A stretch of 64,000 nucleotides of DNA from Pohlia nutans (GCA_022496805.1 CM040087.1:33442253-33506252); one strand, 5' to 3'. Counted from the first letter of the stretch, positions 9,398 to 21,416 are shown. Made by a program: numbers and translations. Notes: generated from the sequence alone by a model not told the origin.

Positions 9398-11769
9398 GCG
9401 GCGAATTCATGTCCAACAAGTTTGATGAGTTTTTTAAGAAAGAAGGCATTGCGCGCCAAACATCGGTCCCGTATACCCCTCAACAAAATGGAATTGCAGA
9501 GCGTGCCAACCGAACCATTGTGGAGATGGCAAGAAGCATGTTGCATGCTCAAAACTTAAAGTTGGAGCTTTGGGCGGAAGCGGTGGTAAATGCGGTGTAC
9601 ACTCGCAATCGGTGCCCTACAAGTGCCGTTGCAAACATGACACCCGAGGAAGCGTGGAGTGGGAGGCGGCCTAATATTTCACACATGCGCATCTTTGGAT
9701 GCATTGCATATGCAAAGGTACCGGATGCTCGTAGGACGAAACTTGACGCAAAGGCCGAAAAGTGTGTGTTTCTTGGATATTGTGAAGGTACCAAGGCTTA
9801 CAGGTTGCTGTTGGTAGATACAAAGAAGATCATTTGATCACGCGATGTCACGTTTTGTGAGGAGTCGACGGTTGGGCCGCATTTGGAGGATGGTCCAAGT
9901 GGGAGATGTGGAGACGTCATTGTGGACACATCCTCCAAATCTCCCATAGTTGCTGTTAGCAATGAAGATGGAGGTGAGAAGGATGGCGAGATGAAGGCTC
10001 CATTGAGTTTGAGCGCCAGCAACGGCGAAAAGGAGGTGCAAGTAGAGAACACTTCTTCAACGAATCGGCGGTATCCTGAAAGAGAGCGCAAGCCACCCGG
10101 AGAGTGGTGGAAGACTTACATCTTCCCTCCAAGTGACGACGAGCATGCGAATGTCGTGTCATCGGATGGACCATTGACCATTTGTGAAGCATTGCAAAGT
10201 GAGGATGCTGTCAAGTGGAAGCAAGCTATGCAAGAGGAGTATGAGTCGTTGATTGCAAATGGGACGTGGGAATTGACTCCCATTCCTAAAGGTCGCAACC
10301 CCATTGGTTGCAAATGGGTGTTTTGTACAAAGAAAGATGCTTCCGGTGACGTAGTGCGCTACAAGGCAAGACTTGTGCCCAAGGGGCTTGCGCAAGTTCA
10401 AGGCATGGATTTTCATGAGACGTTTGCTCCCGTGGCCAAGTTCACAACCATTCGATGCATTCTTGCAATTGGGGCGGCCATGGATTTGGAAATCCATCAA
10501 ATGGATGTGAAGACGGCGTTCTTAAACGGCGATTTGGAGGAGGACATCTACATGGTGCAACCCGAGGGATTTGTGCAAGAAGGTAAAGAGAACTATGTTT
10601 GCAAACTCAAAAAGTCATTGTATGGATTGAAGCAATCTCCGAGGGCGTGGTATCAAAAGATTGACACGTTTCTTGTGCAAAGTGGGTTTACTAGAAGCAT
10701 TGCGGATCATAGTTTGTATTTCATGCAAGAGGGTCAACATGTTGTGATTGTAATCATATATGTTGATGACTTGATCATTCTTGCGAGCCTCATGAGCTCA
10801 ATGGAGGCGCTCAAGGCCATGCTTGAGAAGGAGTATGAGATGAGTGACCTTGGCGAGTTGCATTTTTGTCTTGGAGTTGAGTTTGTGAGGGATAGGGCAA
10901 CGCGCACTATCACGATGAGCCAAGGAAAATTCGTGTTGGATGTGCTCAAGCGATTTGGGATGGAGGGTTGCAAGCCCATTGCAACACCATTGGATGTCAA
11001 TTCCAAGCTCGTGAAGCTCACCGAAGAGGAGTATGCAGCAGAGGCCCAATCGATGTTGGAGGTGCCATACAAGCAAGCGGTGGGGTCGTTGATGTATGCA
11101 ATGATTGCAACACAGCCGGACCTTGCTTATCCAATTAGCGTTATCAGTCAACACATGGCAAGACCAGGCTCCAGGCACTGGACGGCGATGAAGAGGATCA
11201 TGCGCTACTTGAAGAAGACGATTGATGTGAAGCTATGTCTTGGTGGCTTTGACATTGTATTGAGCGATTATTGCAATGCGGACTACGCGGGAGACATGGA
11301 TGATCGAAAATCTACCACGGGCTACATGTTCAAGGTTGGATCGGGCGCGGTATCGTGGAATAGCAAGCGACAATAAACTACGGCCACGTCCACCGTGGAG
11401 GCGGAGTACATGGCGACAAGTCACGCAACGAAGGAGGCTATTTGGTTGAGACAACTAATGGCGGATGTGGGTTGTGCACAAGGGGAGGCTACAACGATTA
11501 TGTGTGACAACCAAGGGAGCATTTCGATTGCAAAGAACCCGACACATCATTCACGCACAAAGCACATTGATGTGCAATACCACTTCATCCGGGAGAAGTT
11601 GGAGATGGGAGTTATACACTTGGAGTATTGTCCAACCGAGCACATGATGGCGGATGTGTTGACAAAGAGACTTGCACGAGATCGACACGAAAGGTTTGTA
11701 AAGGCATATGGACTTAAAGGCTTTGGCTCTACGCAAAGTGGGAGTGTTGAAGTAGAAGATGAAGGATAG
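9398..11769 (+). pseudogene. Copia pol fragment (integrase core to RNase H), decayed
   Basis: This is the 3' half of a Ty1/Copia polyprotein. It is cut off at the 5' side inside the integrase core, just before the second catalytic Asp block would end (the fragment begins at GEFMSNKF). Integrase E block (IAERANRT), reverse transcriptase with YVDD (about 10759-10770) and RNase H blocks (NADYAG, EAEYMA) follow in order. Two in-frame stops break it, TGA at 9835-9837 and TAA at 11374-11376. Each is at a codon that is sense in the intact elements at 22504 and 53612. The 5' part, PBS and 5' LTR are absent. Confidence 0.9.
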
Positions 11770-11959
11770 TGTTGCTAGAAGCCAAAGGGGTTTCAGGTAC
11801 TTTGGAAATCTGTAGTATTGAGTTATCCCATATGGGTTGCCAAGGGGCACGTCACCTATACACTACTTAAGCGAGGGAGACCTTGAGTAAAGATATCTCT
11901 TTCTACGCATTCCTTGTGTTTGTGTGTGTGCTTTGTGCATTCCTCTGTTACCTTTCACA
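11745..11959 (+). repeat. 3' LTR of the Copia fragment
   Basis: It follows a purine run (AAAGTGGGAG), starts TGTTGAAGTAG and ends CCTTTCACA. Its middle (GTTATCCCATATGG, CTACTTAAG, TCTCTTTCTACGCATTCCTTG) matches the 259-bp LTRs of copia1. Unlike those, its ends are TG...CA. Satellite sequence follows at 11960. Confidence 0.7.
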
Positions 11960-12040
11960 CTGAGCTCTCCTAATAGCCAGCCAACAATTAGAGTTATGCA
12001 CAATGCTGTGGGATGCCATTACCTGGTTATGCTTGTGATG
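11960..12040. repeat. Fragment of the 75-77 bp satellite
   Basis: AGCCAGCCAACAATTAGAGT and TGCACAATGCTGTGGGATGCC match the units at 26832-27800. The Copia fragment therefore also lies against this satellite. Confidence 0.65.
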
Positions 12041-12064
12041 CACCAATGTTTGTGTGAGTGATTA

Positions 12065-12629
12065 CAGGGTAAAAGCACACTACGGCAAACCACTTTTGAT
12101 GTCACAAAGTCACACTTGACAAACTTATTTAGTTTAAGTGTACATAAATGAAGAAAATTACATGCATGAATCTAGTGTAATGATTGACATTATAAATGCA
12201 TCCTAAGATCCAATGGCAATTTGCCATATCTAATCAGTATTTAATTTTATTCACTAAAATTCACTAAATACAATGAATTTAATAAAAATTTATAAATAAG
12301 GTTTTTAACACTTTGGTTGATTCATGGAAAAAGTGAACAAGATTCTAGAGGTGGGACTAATTTTTTTACTTTTTAATTTGGCTTTGAAATAATTCTAAAC
12401 TCAAGTTTAGAAGAAATTTTAGAGTCACATTGTACCCCCTTCTAAAATTAGTGTTCCTAAAAATCCCTTGTAGAAGGAATAAAACAATAGAAAATTAGGC
12501 CCACTTGTAGAATCTTCTTAGCTTCCTCCACCAACCAACCAAAATGTTAAAAACTTTATTTTAAATTTTTTATTGAATTCCTTGTTTTTGCCCAAAAAGG
12601 ATGACCGTAGTATGCTTTCACCGTACAGG
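12065..12629. mobile_element. Possible MITE with imperfect inverted ends
   Basis: GTAAAAGCACACTACGGC near 12068 pairs with the reverse complement GTGAAAGCATACTACGGT near 12606-12625. The interior is AT-rich with no ORF. The flanks show no clear target duplication, so the family and exact ends are unknown. Confidence 0.3.
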
Positions 12630-12847
12630 ACGTTGAGATGAAGAGATCAAAAGCAAAGGAGAAAACCTCCATTGACCAGATGGATGTAGAGGTTATTGAA
12701 GCAACGCCTAACCCCGGTGGAGATGGTGGACACTCGACCGATAAAAGGCAGCGGATTATGGAGTGCGAGTCAAGCCAGAGCTTATGGGTCTGGAGCTGAT
12801 GGCAGTGGCAAGTCTGGAACTCGTGGCGATGGCTCGAGTGCGGGGGT
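12630..12847 (+). other. Exon-like segment with basic motifs, unrecognised
   Basis: After a CCGTACAG acceptor-like site, a frame runs from ATG 12638 to about 12799 (starts MKRSKAKEK, later DKRQR), followed in another frame by a Gly/Ser-rich stretch. The KR clusters resemble nuclear localisation signals. E remnant B starts at 12848. I cannot assign a function. Confidence 0.25.
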
Positions 12848-13002
12848 GCTAGTATGTGAGCCCAAGAGTGGAGAGCGGAGAGCGGAGAGCGTAGGATTTT
12901 TTGAGATTTTTTTCTGACAGTTAAGAAAAGAACCTATGACCGTGGGACGAGGGTCTATGATCGGGGGACCATCAGGAATAGGGATTGAGTGATTTAGAGT
13001 TA

Positions 13003-13241
13003 TAAATGTTGTATCCATGCAAAATTAGGTTGAATTTTAGATTAGTGTTTAGGGTTCAAGGGTGAGCTCAATCGTGATGTAGGTGAACGTTGTAGAAAGT
13101 ATATATCAATTCGTGAATGCATCATGGACCACAAAAGACAGTGACATGAAAAGAGAATGGTGCTATGAGAACCAAAGTGTAGTGGCCCTTTTAGTCTCAC
13201 TACCAATCATAAAATAACATAGGAATGCAAAGTACATTACA
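13003..13241. other. 3' flank of the copy-B gene inside E remnant B
   Basis: It includes GTGGCCCTTTTAGTCTCAC (13182-13200), the inverse of a motif found 30-50 bp past the stop codon of the full gene (44314-44334). No other feature is seen. Confidence 0.4.
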
Positions 13242-13826
13242 CTACGAGGAGTCATTAGAGGAGTCCTCATGTGTAGAAGATGATGTTCTAGAAAAAGAGC
13301 TAGAACTATGGGTGCGAGATGACTCCGAGGCCTCTAAGTCCAAGAACTGTAAAACGCCGGTATCAGCTACTCCCTTAGTCAGGTCTATGTTATATAGGCT
13401 ATACTCTGCAAATGCCCTAGCTAGTGGCTCCACGTACACCGGGAGCTCAAACGGTTTTGGGGGACTTGGAAAGAACATCCGGGCAGCAATAAAAGGCTTG
13501 TGTCGAGGAGGGCTCATTCCAAATGAGAAGCTATAACACATATGGATAACATTAGTACATTCAGCTGCATGAAATCAGTTCAGAATCAAAGAGCGTGGGA
13601 ATTTGAATTAAAACAAACTTACTTACTCGTACGTCTTCTTTTGACCTGCGATGGTACGACCTCCATATTGTCTGGGTCCTAAGAACGCTTCGATCCGGAA
13701 GGCTGTGGCGATGGTAGGGTAGCCTTCGCACGCTCCTAAGGAGCGATGAGAACATCAAAGATGGCCTTGTCTTCTTCTAAAGCTACAATGTGGCGATTGA
13801 CATTCCTGCAAGCTTTCAACTGTTAC
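13242..13826 (-). pseudogene. E-family methyltransferase-like gene, last two exons (copy B)
   Basis: The last exon (13537 to 13242) begins after TGTTATAG and encodes ELPVYVEPLARAFAEYS, a LQFLDLEASES block and a Ser-rich tail. It matches the final exon of the full gene (LPCYIEQLANAF, FLDVVAKE, Ser tail). The preceding exon (about 13826 to 13623) encodes RNVNRHIVALEEDKAIF and a KRRR cluster ending at the conserved GTAA|GTAAGT donor. It contains two in-frame stops. Everything upstream was removed by the deletion that joins 13826 to the transposase remnant. Confidence 0.65.
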
Positions 13827-13833
13827 AGAAGAT

Positions 13834-14712
13834 GGGAAAGTCTGGTTGCTTAGGCCGGGTAGATATAGAGCTTACGATCTCACGGATTGCCTTAAGGGCG
13901 CATCCACTGAACTCCTAACTCTGAAAGAGTCTTCCACTTGCACAATGCAAACAAGTCTGCCGGCTCACGTGAAAGTTGAGCCAGGGTTAGAGACAATTTT
14001 TGAACTGAGTGACAATGAAGACCCAAAGAGTCTAGATCACAATCCCATTCTTCCTCCTTCTCAACCCAATCCTCAATCTTCTGCAGGCAGTTGTCCGTCC
14101 ACTAATAAGGAGCCTACCCATTCTCCATTTGACAATCATAGTGTTGTCAAATGCCTGAAACTGCTTGTGGCTAGAAAGGGCTCTAGGAATGTCTTCAAAC
14201 AAATTGACTACAAATCTATAGATATTAAGCGAGTCCAGTTCCTCCCGCCTGAGTACAACGGAGATGTCATTTTTGAGTTCCCTCCGTTGAATTCTTGTTC
14301 AAAACCCAACAAAACAAAGCAACTACATGGCATGTACAAACACTATGACGGCCACGCATAAACCTGTACTCACACGTCAAACATTGTCAACGGCTTAGGT
14401 TTGATATTCCGTACCTCGTCTTGTTGCGGTCATCTGCGATTTGAAAATGTCCAATGTGATTATCTAACCCGCATACATCGCAAGGCAATTGTTAACGAAA
14501 CCGAATGGGATGGAGTATCATCTTTTATTTTTGATGTGGAGTCTAATCCTCCTAAAGGATCCACTCTGGTTTGCAAATGCTGTAAAGTTCCTCCCTCGTG
14601 TCTAGCAACCTCCGATGCCAAAATCTATTACGTTCTAGGTAAAGACAGCATGACTAGAGCTTGTGTTCATTTTGGAACTCACAACCACCATGTAAAGGTC
14701 GGGGCCAATTAA
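13834..14712 (+). pseudogene. E-family transposase, N-terminal remnant (copy B)
   Basis: It matches the N-terminal part of the transposase at 28253-31927. Blocks in order: LRPGRYRAYDLT, an acidic/Pro linker, CLKLLVARKGSRN, LPPEYNGDVIFEFPP and YDGHA, then after an in-frame TAA (14359-14361) the Cys/His finger region (CCGHLRFENVQCDYL, PSCLATSDAKIY, RACVHFGTHNHH). The DDE core and SWIM finger are missing. It preserves sense codons where the 31253-31255 stop lies in the other copy. Confidence 0.7.
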
Positions 14713-14868
14713 CCTTCTCCCCGTTGACTTGTCAACCTATGCAACTTCAGCATTTCCAAATGAAGTTCCTAAGTGACGGTACGACAAGAATGTCCGCCGC
14801 AACAAGAAGAGCCCATCCATCAAGCAAGCCAACAATTGTGCCAGTGCTAGAGCAGTCAAAAGGACGAG

Positions 14869-15435
14869 GATAGTATGCGCGCGGGGAGCGGAGAGCGGTG
14901 AGCAGGGAGCGGAGAAATGTGGGATTACGAGCAAGAATTTCAGGTCAACCGTGGTCAAAGACACTATAATTAGTAAATATTTGAATATTCTGATATTTTT
15001 AGTAATTTTGGACCTATAATCGTGGAATATATGGTACCTATAACCGTGGTTTTGGGTCAGTGGTTCAGGGATAAAGGTACATTAAAGGCACACTTTGTCT
15101 CTATAACCGTGGTAATTAGACCCAAATCCGCGGTTTTAGGTAAAAAGAGATTGTTATTTCAGCGTCTTATTAGGGGCCAATCCACTCGTTTGGGTATAAT
15201 CATTTGAAATGCATAGCAAGTTTAGCGTTTAGACCAGTTTGGGGTCAAGATAGAAAATATACCAAAGTTTAGGGTTTAGGGTTTCGTAAATAATAAAACA
15301 TGATTTTCAAAACTGCAGTAGTGGCCCTTTTAGTCTCACTACAATTTCATTGATTTGGAGAGTGAACATGTCAACAATAGAACTAAAAACATTTTGTATC
15401 CTAGGATGTTGGATGAGTCAACAATCCACTCTCAA
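14869..15435 (-). mobile_element. Terminus of another E element (remnant D)
   Basis: TAGTATG, then GGGAGCGGAGAGCGGTGAGC and repeated CCTATAACCGTGG subterminal motifs (about 15017-15120), form an E right end in inverted orientation. GTGGCCCTTTTAGTCTCACT at 15321-15340 is the inverse of the conserved motif after the methyltransferase-like stop codon. The coding exon expected next is absent because R1 begins at 15436. Confidence 0.55.
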
Positions 15436-18400
15436 TGTCGTAGCACGTGATACCGAATATTCCCCTAGAACGCACTTTTTCGTATAAAGAACGCTCGTAG
15501 AGGTGATTTCCGGGTTATCGTTCCGCAGGGATTCTGTGAAGTGGAAAGCTTCCGGAGATGGTCCCGGACTGGTGATCTCTCTCTCTCTGTCACTAGCTAA
15601 ATTCCTCTTTCCTACCAAACCGGGTCTCCTTCTACTGACTGACCCGGTTACGACTAGATCCGGTTTTCGTCCGAATTGGGAATTTATCCAACCGTACTCT
15701 GCCCGGTCTATCACAAACAACTCAAACCGGTTTATATTAACCTCTGTTTTCCTTCAGAGGGCTCTCCATTCACATTAGTGGTGCTGGATTGAAAGACACA
15801 CCCTTCCTGCTGATTTAAGTGATGGGAAATTCACTACCTTCCGGTTATCCTCACAAAACTCCTCGATCCGGGTAATTCCCGTACTGCACTTCAGCTGCAG
15901 ATTCATCCCAAACCCACAGCCGGTCACTTAAGCGCAACCCGGGTTTCCCCCTTTTACAAATTACTACAACGACTTGATAACCGGAATAGACAGTTTCCGG
16001 GGAATCCGAAACTAGTAGTCGGAAATCCTCGCGCCCTATTTTACTCCCGTGATCTCGTATTTCCCATCGCCTGGACCTTCCTAGTGGTGGCACCTCAACC
16101 GGACTACCCGTCCAGGAGTTCTGAGCAACCCGGAGTACCCCCTCCTGCTTGCTCAGCCACTAACCCGGATTACCTAGCGTACGGGACTTAGAAACCACTC
16201 TTTCAAACAGTCCTCAAATCACCCAAAAACCGTATTCAGACATCACACCCAAATCACTCGAGAACCCGGACTACTCACCCGGTTACCAAGGGACTCTTGA
16301 CTGCTGTACCCTTCCACCAACAACCCCACAGTACCTACACAAATTTCGGATAATGCTCTACAGCAGTTTGCTTTCAGGGAAACAGTAATACAAGAAGACT
16401 CCGAGAATGCCAAGCATTCTCGGGCAAGTAGTGGCCCTCGGCCACCGGACCGGATTTCCCGCCCAGATCCTACAAACCCGTGATCCGGAAATCAAGGGAA
16501 ATCTCATCCAAAAGATCCAAATCCTATCCTACTGGAAAAACGCCTAATCTACCACAAAAAAAAAAGTCCCATTCACACACGAGCTAGACTACCCAGATAA
16601 AAGCCTACTCCCTAGCCTGATCCGGTTCACACTGCACTCCGGATCCTACTGATCCTCATACTCCTCCGGTTCACTGACCCTGTCACCCTCCGAGCTCCCG
16701 TCCTCTTCCTGGTTGAATTCCGGAGAAGCATCTTCCTTCTTCTTGGAGCGGCGCTCCCGAACTTCCTCCTGATCACTTTCCTCCTCGGACTCCGGTTGAC
16801 TCCCGTCCGGTTCGTCCTCCTGGGTCTCGTGTTCCTCCGGTTTGCCCGCGTCCACTTCGCATTCCTCTGGCTCACCGGCATCCGTCCTGTCTTCCTGGTC
16901 ACCAACATCAGGCTGGCCGTCTACCTCCTGGTCTTCCCCGGGTCCTAACTTCCTACCCGCGTTGGTTCCGATTTCTGCCAAATCAACAGCCTGGTCTGCC
17001 AAATTAGCCAGACTGGCCTCCGATAGGTCCCCTCCGGTACTGGCACCCGGATTTCCCCGTGGCATACTCACCACCGGACTCGCAGCTGGTCTTGAAGTCT
17101 GTTCCGGAGTGGATTGGCCTCCATCTATCATCCTATCCATCTCCCCCATCCTGGGTGAATCCTGCGATACACGGAACGCGGCCAACAAATCACTACTGGC
17201 TAAGGGTGCATTCATACCTCTCGGATTTGCTACCCTCTCATCCGGTTCGGACCCGGATGGAAATCTTGCTTGATGCTCCGCCAGCAGTTTCCGGAATTCC
17301 ACCAATCCTGCCTCGACCCTTGCGGCGTACTTCTTTACCACGTTCGTCACTCGGGCGGCGTCATCCAATCCGGCTTCGACCACCTTCTCCCGGTACAACC
17401 GGGCCTCCATCTGGGACTCCCCCTCCGGTTTGAACAGCGACGCGAGGAGACGGTAAGTGGGCAACTTCTGCTCCTTCAGAGTCCGGATCTCATCCTGTTG
17501 CCTTACCAGTGCCAAACTCCTTTCCAAAGCTTCCCTCTGGAGTTTGTCTACTTCCTTCCTCATTCTCCGGACGATCTCCGGGTACCTCTCCACCTATGTA
17601 CTCTGGATGACACGCCCGACTTCCTTCATTGAAGTGCAGATGGTGCGACATTTACCTTCCATCGTCTCTAAGGCTTCCCAGACTGGTTTGAAGAAGTCCT
17701 CCTCCGATTCTCGTAGGGAGATGTCCTCCAGTTCTGGTTCTGCATTCCGGGGAGCTCGCTCATAAGTCCGAGTCTCCTCCGGATACTCCTCTTTGTCCCG
17801 CACCGGTTTCGATTCTCGCACCCTCTTGGTTTTCACCCGGACGTTATTCTGTCGTCCGCTCGACTCCCGTTTCTTCTTCCTCCGGCTATCCACCGGTGTC
17901 ACCTTCCTGTGTCTCTTCCTCGGAGGGATCCTAACTCCGGTCAAGATCGTGTCCTGGTCCTCATCCTCTTCCACTTCTTCTTCCTCCTCTTCCGGAGTCC
18001 CCCTCCGGTGTCTCCTCACCTGCCCTCGGGATGGTGTCTCCTGGTCCGGTTCCTCCTCGGGTTCCGATTCGTCTGGAGTCTCCTGGAGTTTCTTGAGTTG
18101 GCCTCGGGTGCGCGCCCTGAAATGGCCCGTCCTCACCGGTGTCTTCTGACCCGGTTCCTCCCCTTCTGCTCGGGTCTCCGAGGGCTCCGGTTGGCCTTCC
18201 TCTATATCCGGAGTGACCGCTGCTTCGTCCGCTCTTCTTCCTTCCTGCTCTTCCCGTTCTTCCTCGTCCGGGCTGTCCTCGTCCTCGCTCTCATCCGGAC
18301 TCCCTTCTCGGACCCTTGGCGGCCTCCGGTCCATGATCCTCCGGCTGTTCTCCCATTGCTCTCTCTCCTTGGCCTGGAGACATCCGTGCTTGTCATACAA

Positions 18401-19457
18401 GTGAAACATGAAAGGGGTTAGAGGACACCCCTTCTTGTTTCCGAGTTTGCGCGCTTCCCGTTCCACCAACTCGTCCACAATGAGTCCCCATCCGGTCTTC
18501 CGGGTTTTGAAGTAGGCCCCGTAAATGGTCTTCGTTAGCTTGATTGTGCAGGTGGTGGGTTTGTCCGGGCTCAAAATAGGCACCAGAAACCGCAGCAAGC
18601 GCCTCTCCTGGTCGTCTATGCAATCCTGCACCCGGAATCCGTTTTTCTCTGAGACCGGTTGAGAAAACCTTTCCTTCAACCATTCGTAATCCTGCTTGGT
18701 CTTGTCGTATCCCAGCGGGCTGTCGGGGAAGTTGTATGTCACGCGCCAGTGTTCTGAGGTCCACTTCTTCCACTGTCCCCGGATTTTGCTGTTCCGGAAT
18801 TCCGCCGGTACAGGTTTTCCGCCTAACTCCTGCAACATAGTATCACTGTGGAGATCCCAGGGTAGATAAAGAAATTCTTCACAACCCATTTTGCGCAAAT
18901 CCTTCCGCAGCTGTTCCCTATGGCCCGCATCGGTCGGAGCAACCGGGCGCACCAACTTATCCGGAACCGGCATTCCGAGCCTCCAATCGTCCTTCCGTCC
19001 CATCGCTGCTGGCTCCAAAACTTCTTTCCCTCGATTTTGCGCGCTCCGCCTAAGCTCCCGGAACACTTGTTCGCCACCCGGTCGCTCTCCCTGCTCTCTC
19101 ACAACATCCGGAAACGCGAAACTCTGGTGTAGGGGTGGACTGGAAATACTATGTGAAAATGAACAGTGAACCGCCCTAATTAAAGCCGCCCATTTCAAGG
19201 CGTGAAACGTGGCCGGGTCCATTCCTGACCCGTCCATCCTCTACCCGGTTTCCAATCCGGAAACCGTGTCCAATCCGGACACCTATCGTCAAAACCGGAC
19301 CCTAGCAATGATTCTACCACGCGCGTGAGTGCCTCCTCTACATAAATAACTAAATGTGCCATTATGGTCACTCCCACACTCATTTATGGAGATTTGGGCT
19401 ACTCCTAGCTACTCTAAAACCCTAACTCTCTACTTCTAGGTCAAACGAGGTCTGACA
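15436..19457 (-). mobile_element. R element, copy R1 (4022 bp)
   Basis: It runs from TGTCGTAGCACGTGATACC to AGGTCTGACA, with the same ends and layout as R2 (34680-38684). It holds one long ORF read on the minus strand. The flanking five bases (CTCAA and CTTCC) differ. The left flank is an inverted E end and the right flank is a forward E exon, so this copy probably marks a recombination junction, not a simple insertion. See R2 for the structural argument. Confidence 0.8.
16646..19237 (-). pseudogene. R-element ORF with one premature stop (copy R1)
   Basis: Two stretches, 19237-17594 (547 codons) and 17593-16646 (315 codons), are in one frame and separated by one TAG at 17594-17596. R2 has CAG at this site. 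The product matches the R2 protein throughout: N-terminal MDGSGMDPATFHALKWA, a globular region with SPDKPTTC and FHLYDKHGCLQAKEREQWEN, an acidic/basic low-complexity centre, coiled coil, and an acidic tail. Its function is unknown. It is a near-intact allele of an element-encoded protein. Confidence 0.8.
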
Positions 19458-21164
19458 CTTCCGTGGCTTGCCATCTCTGCGTGGACATGCAGATTTGGTG
19501 ATCGCTGATCTACCAGATGGGCTTCCGGTACCAAATGTCTCGGTGCCATCATCTACGGTACCTACTTGGAATTTGAGGTCTGAGAACTATCTGCACGAGT
19601 TGTTCGACTTTGCAGATGAAATCCTTGATGATAATGGTGCACTAATGATCTTTTATCCGTTTGACAATGGCGAGGTCCTTGATGACATTGAGACATTTTT
19701 TAACGCTTTTGGATTTGCAATTTGCAAAGAGTGGATGGGCGTGAACTACTTGCCCATGAGTTCGGCAAAGATTCCCAACACTACAACGAACAGGTTTAAT
19801 ATTCTTCTGCTCAAGCGCGTGCCTCGTGACGAGGACTCAGTGTCGTGGAGTTCTGCATTCCAGATTCGTGATGTGCCAGAGTTGGTTGCCCACGGTTTGA
19901 ACGTCGGGCTCAACGACACCTTGATCAATCACTGCACCAACCCTCTCATGGATGGTGCTCGTCCATGGCGAGGCCCAAGGGAGAAGGACGAGTATTTTTT
20001 TGCTTGCCTCGTGTTGGCGTTGACCACTGCTGATGACCTAGTAATCGATGTAGGTGCTGGCACTGGTATGAACTATTTGACACTGCTTCTCTTGCACAGT
20101 CTCGTTATTCTTTTATTCTTCTCGTGTTTTTAATATGAACTTATGCAGTGCACTATGTCGTGGTTTTTTCTAGGGAATTCCATCTCTGCGTGCAAGAGAA
20201 CTGATAGGCACGTTCTGGGCATGGAGGGTGATAAGAAGCTATTTGAGGCTGTCCTTAAGCCCATGATCTCTCTTGCAAAGGCTTCACCAAATCCTCTTGC
20301 TCCTGTACTATCTGCGAAGTAGCCAAAGAAGGCTGCTGTTAACCGTACAATAGGAGTATCGGTAGGTCTACCGATCTGAGTTTTACCTGGGTAATTTTCC
20401 AAGTTACCCCAGTAGGTAGATCTAGGAAACACTTTTTTACAGATCTGACCTAACTGTCAGATCTGGTTGTACTGTGGTATAAAAGCAATAGAGCCAACCT
20501 AATTGGCATTCTCCATTTTCCCAGACTATTGTCTTGTACTCAACGTAGTGTCTTCCGAATCATCCTCCTACCGAGTGACTTTCTGCATGTCATTAGCTGT
20601 TCCGGTCAGTTTGTTTTCCTGTAGTTTAGTGATCACTGACTCAGCCTGAAGCATTCTGCTGTCCATTCGGTTACTTCCTTCTCCTCGGTAGCTAGTAAAA
20701 TCCCGGTAATCATTACCGAGTAGGTTCTTACCAAGGGGAGCTACCAGCTGCTGCAGTGAAGCGTCGTCGTGTGGAGGACCCTCAGTAAATAAGTGTCGCT
20801 TACCCATTCCATTTATCTGTAATCTATGTTGTATTTTGATCATTACTACATATTTTGTGTCTAATCATCCCTTATATTTCTACATGACAGGCTCTTTGCA
20901 AGTCCTGCTAAGAGCTGGACACTGCCTTCATATGCGGAAGATATTGCACGCTTGCAAGAATTGGAAATATCTCCACCCGCTATGTTAGAAGCTCCAACGA
21001 AGTTCGACTCTTGTGTTTTAAAGTATTTAGATGTTGTCGCTGAGGTAGATTATGATCTACATGTGTCTCAATTTCAACCCAGCGATTCCGAGGAAGACTC
21101 AATGTCGCATGGCATCATTCAGAGTGGTTTTATTTATGTTGATGATGAGGCAATCAGTGAATAG
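19458..21164 (+). pseudogene. E-family methyltransferase-like gene, C-terminal half (copy E)
   Basis: Exon 19458-20065 encodes HADLVIADLPDGLPVP (the site of catalytic motif IV, here DLPD) and SVPSSTVPTWN. It also has a PWRGPREKD block (motif X position) and VIDVGAGTG (AdoMet motif I). The exon breaks inside the glycine codon as in the full copy. Exon 20174-20784 continues NSISACKRTDRHVLGMEGD (motif II), hits TAG at 20320-20322, and is split by a solo LTR at 20337-20746. Exon 20891-21164 encodes LPSYAEDIA, KYLDVVAE and an acidic tail. R1 removed all upstream exons. Confidence 0.7.
20337..20746. mobile_element. Solo LTR, 410 bp, in an exon
   Basis: It starts TGTTAACCGTACAATAGG, ends GGGGAGCTACCA (TG...CA), and is flanked by GCTGC on both sides (20332-20336, 20747-20751). 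Removing it with one GCTGC restores the reading frame (PKKAAVKRRRVEDP). It contains a TATAAAAGC promoter-like box at 20478-20486. The parent retroelement is not in the window. Confidence 0.8.
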
Positions 21165-21411
21165 TAATCATCAATATTGAATTTTCTTGCAACTTATTTA
21201 TATATCTAGTGTATGTCATTGGCTTTCATATTGGGACATGTGCTGGTTATCATGTTATAGTTAAGCTGTGTTGTGAGTATAGGAGTTAGGATGTGGTGTG
21301 ATTATAGCAGTCAGGGTGTTGTTTGACTAACAGAGTCAGGGTCCGACACTAATTTAGCCAATGAGTAATGCGTGTGATCCACAATGCTGGGGGATGCCAA
21401 AATCAGGGACT
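21165..21411. repeat. 3' flank of copy E, then 75-77 bp satellite
   Basis: 21165-21310 shows no recognisable feature. From about 21320 to 21411 the sequence matches the satellite resumed at 26832 (GGGTCCGACAC, ATCCACAATGCTGGGGGATGCC). Copia1 interrupts the satellite. Confidence 0.55.
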
Positions 21412-21416
21412 CGGGT

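Larger units (their letters stand above)
12848..14868 (-). mobile_element. E element remnant B (inverted, internally deleted)
   Basis: It opens with GCTAGTATGTGAGCC, then GAGCGGAGAGCGGAGAGCG and subterminal CCTATGACCGTGG, the inverted form of the right end of the full E element. Inside are two minus-strand exons of the methyltransferase-like gene (13242-13537, 13623-13826), then the + strand transposase N-terminus (13834-14712). This is the same divergent order as in the full element, shortened by deletion. Its far end is lost against the next E terminus at about 14869. Confidence 0.65.

Noticed and set aside
16646..16908. Arg-rich ORFs overlapping the R protein tail (also 35872-36153, 46661-46924)
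   Set aside because: Alternate-frame reading of the acidic low-complexity tail; position and composition follow the main ORF.
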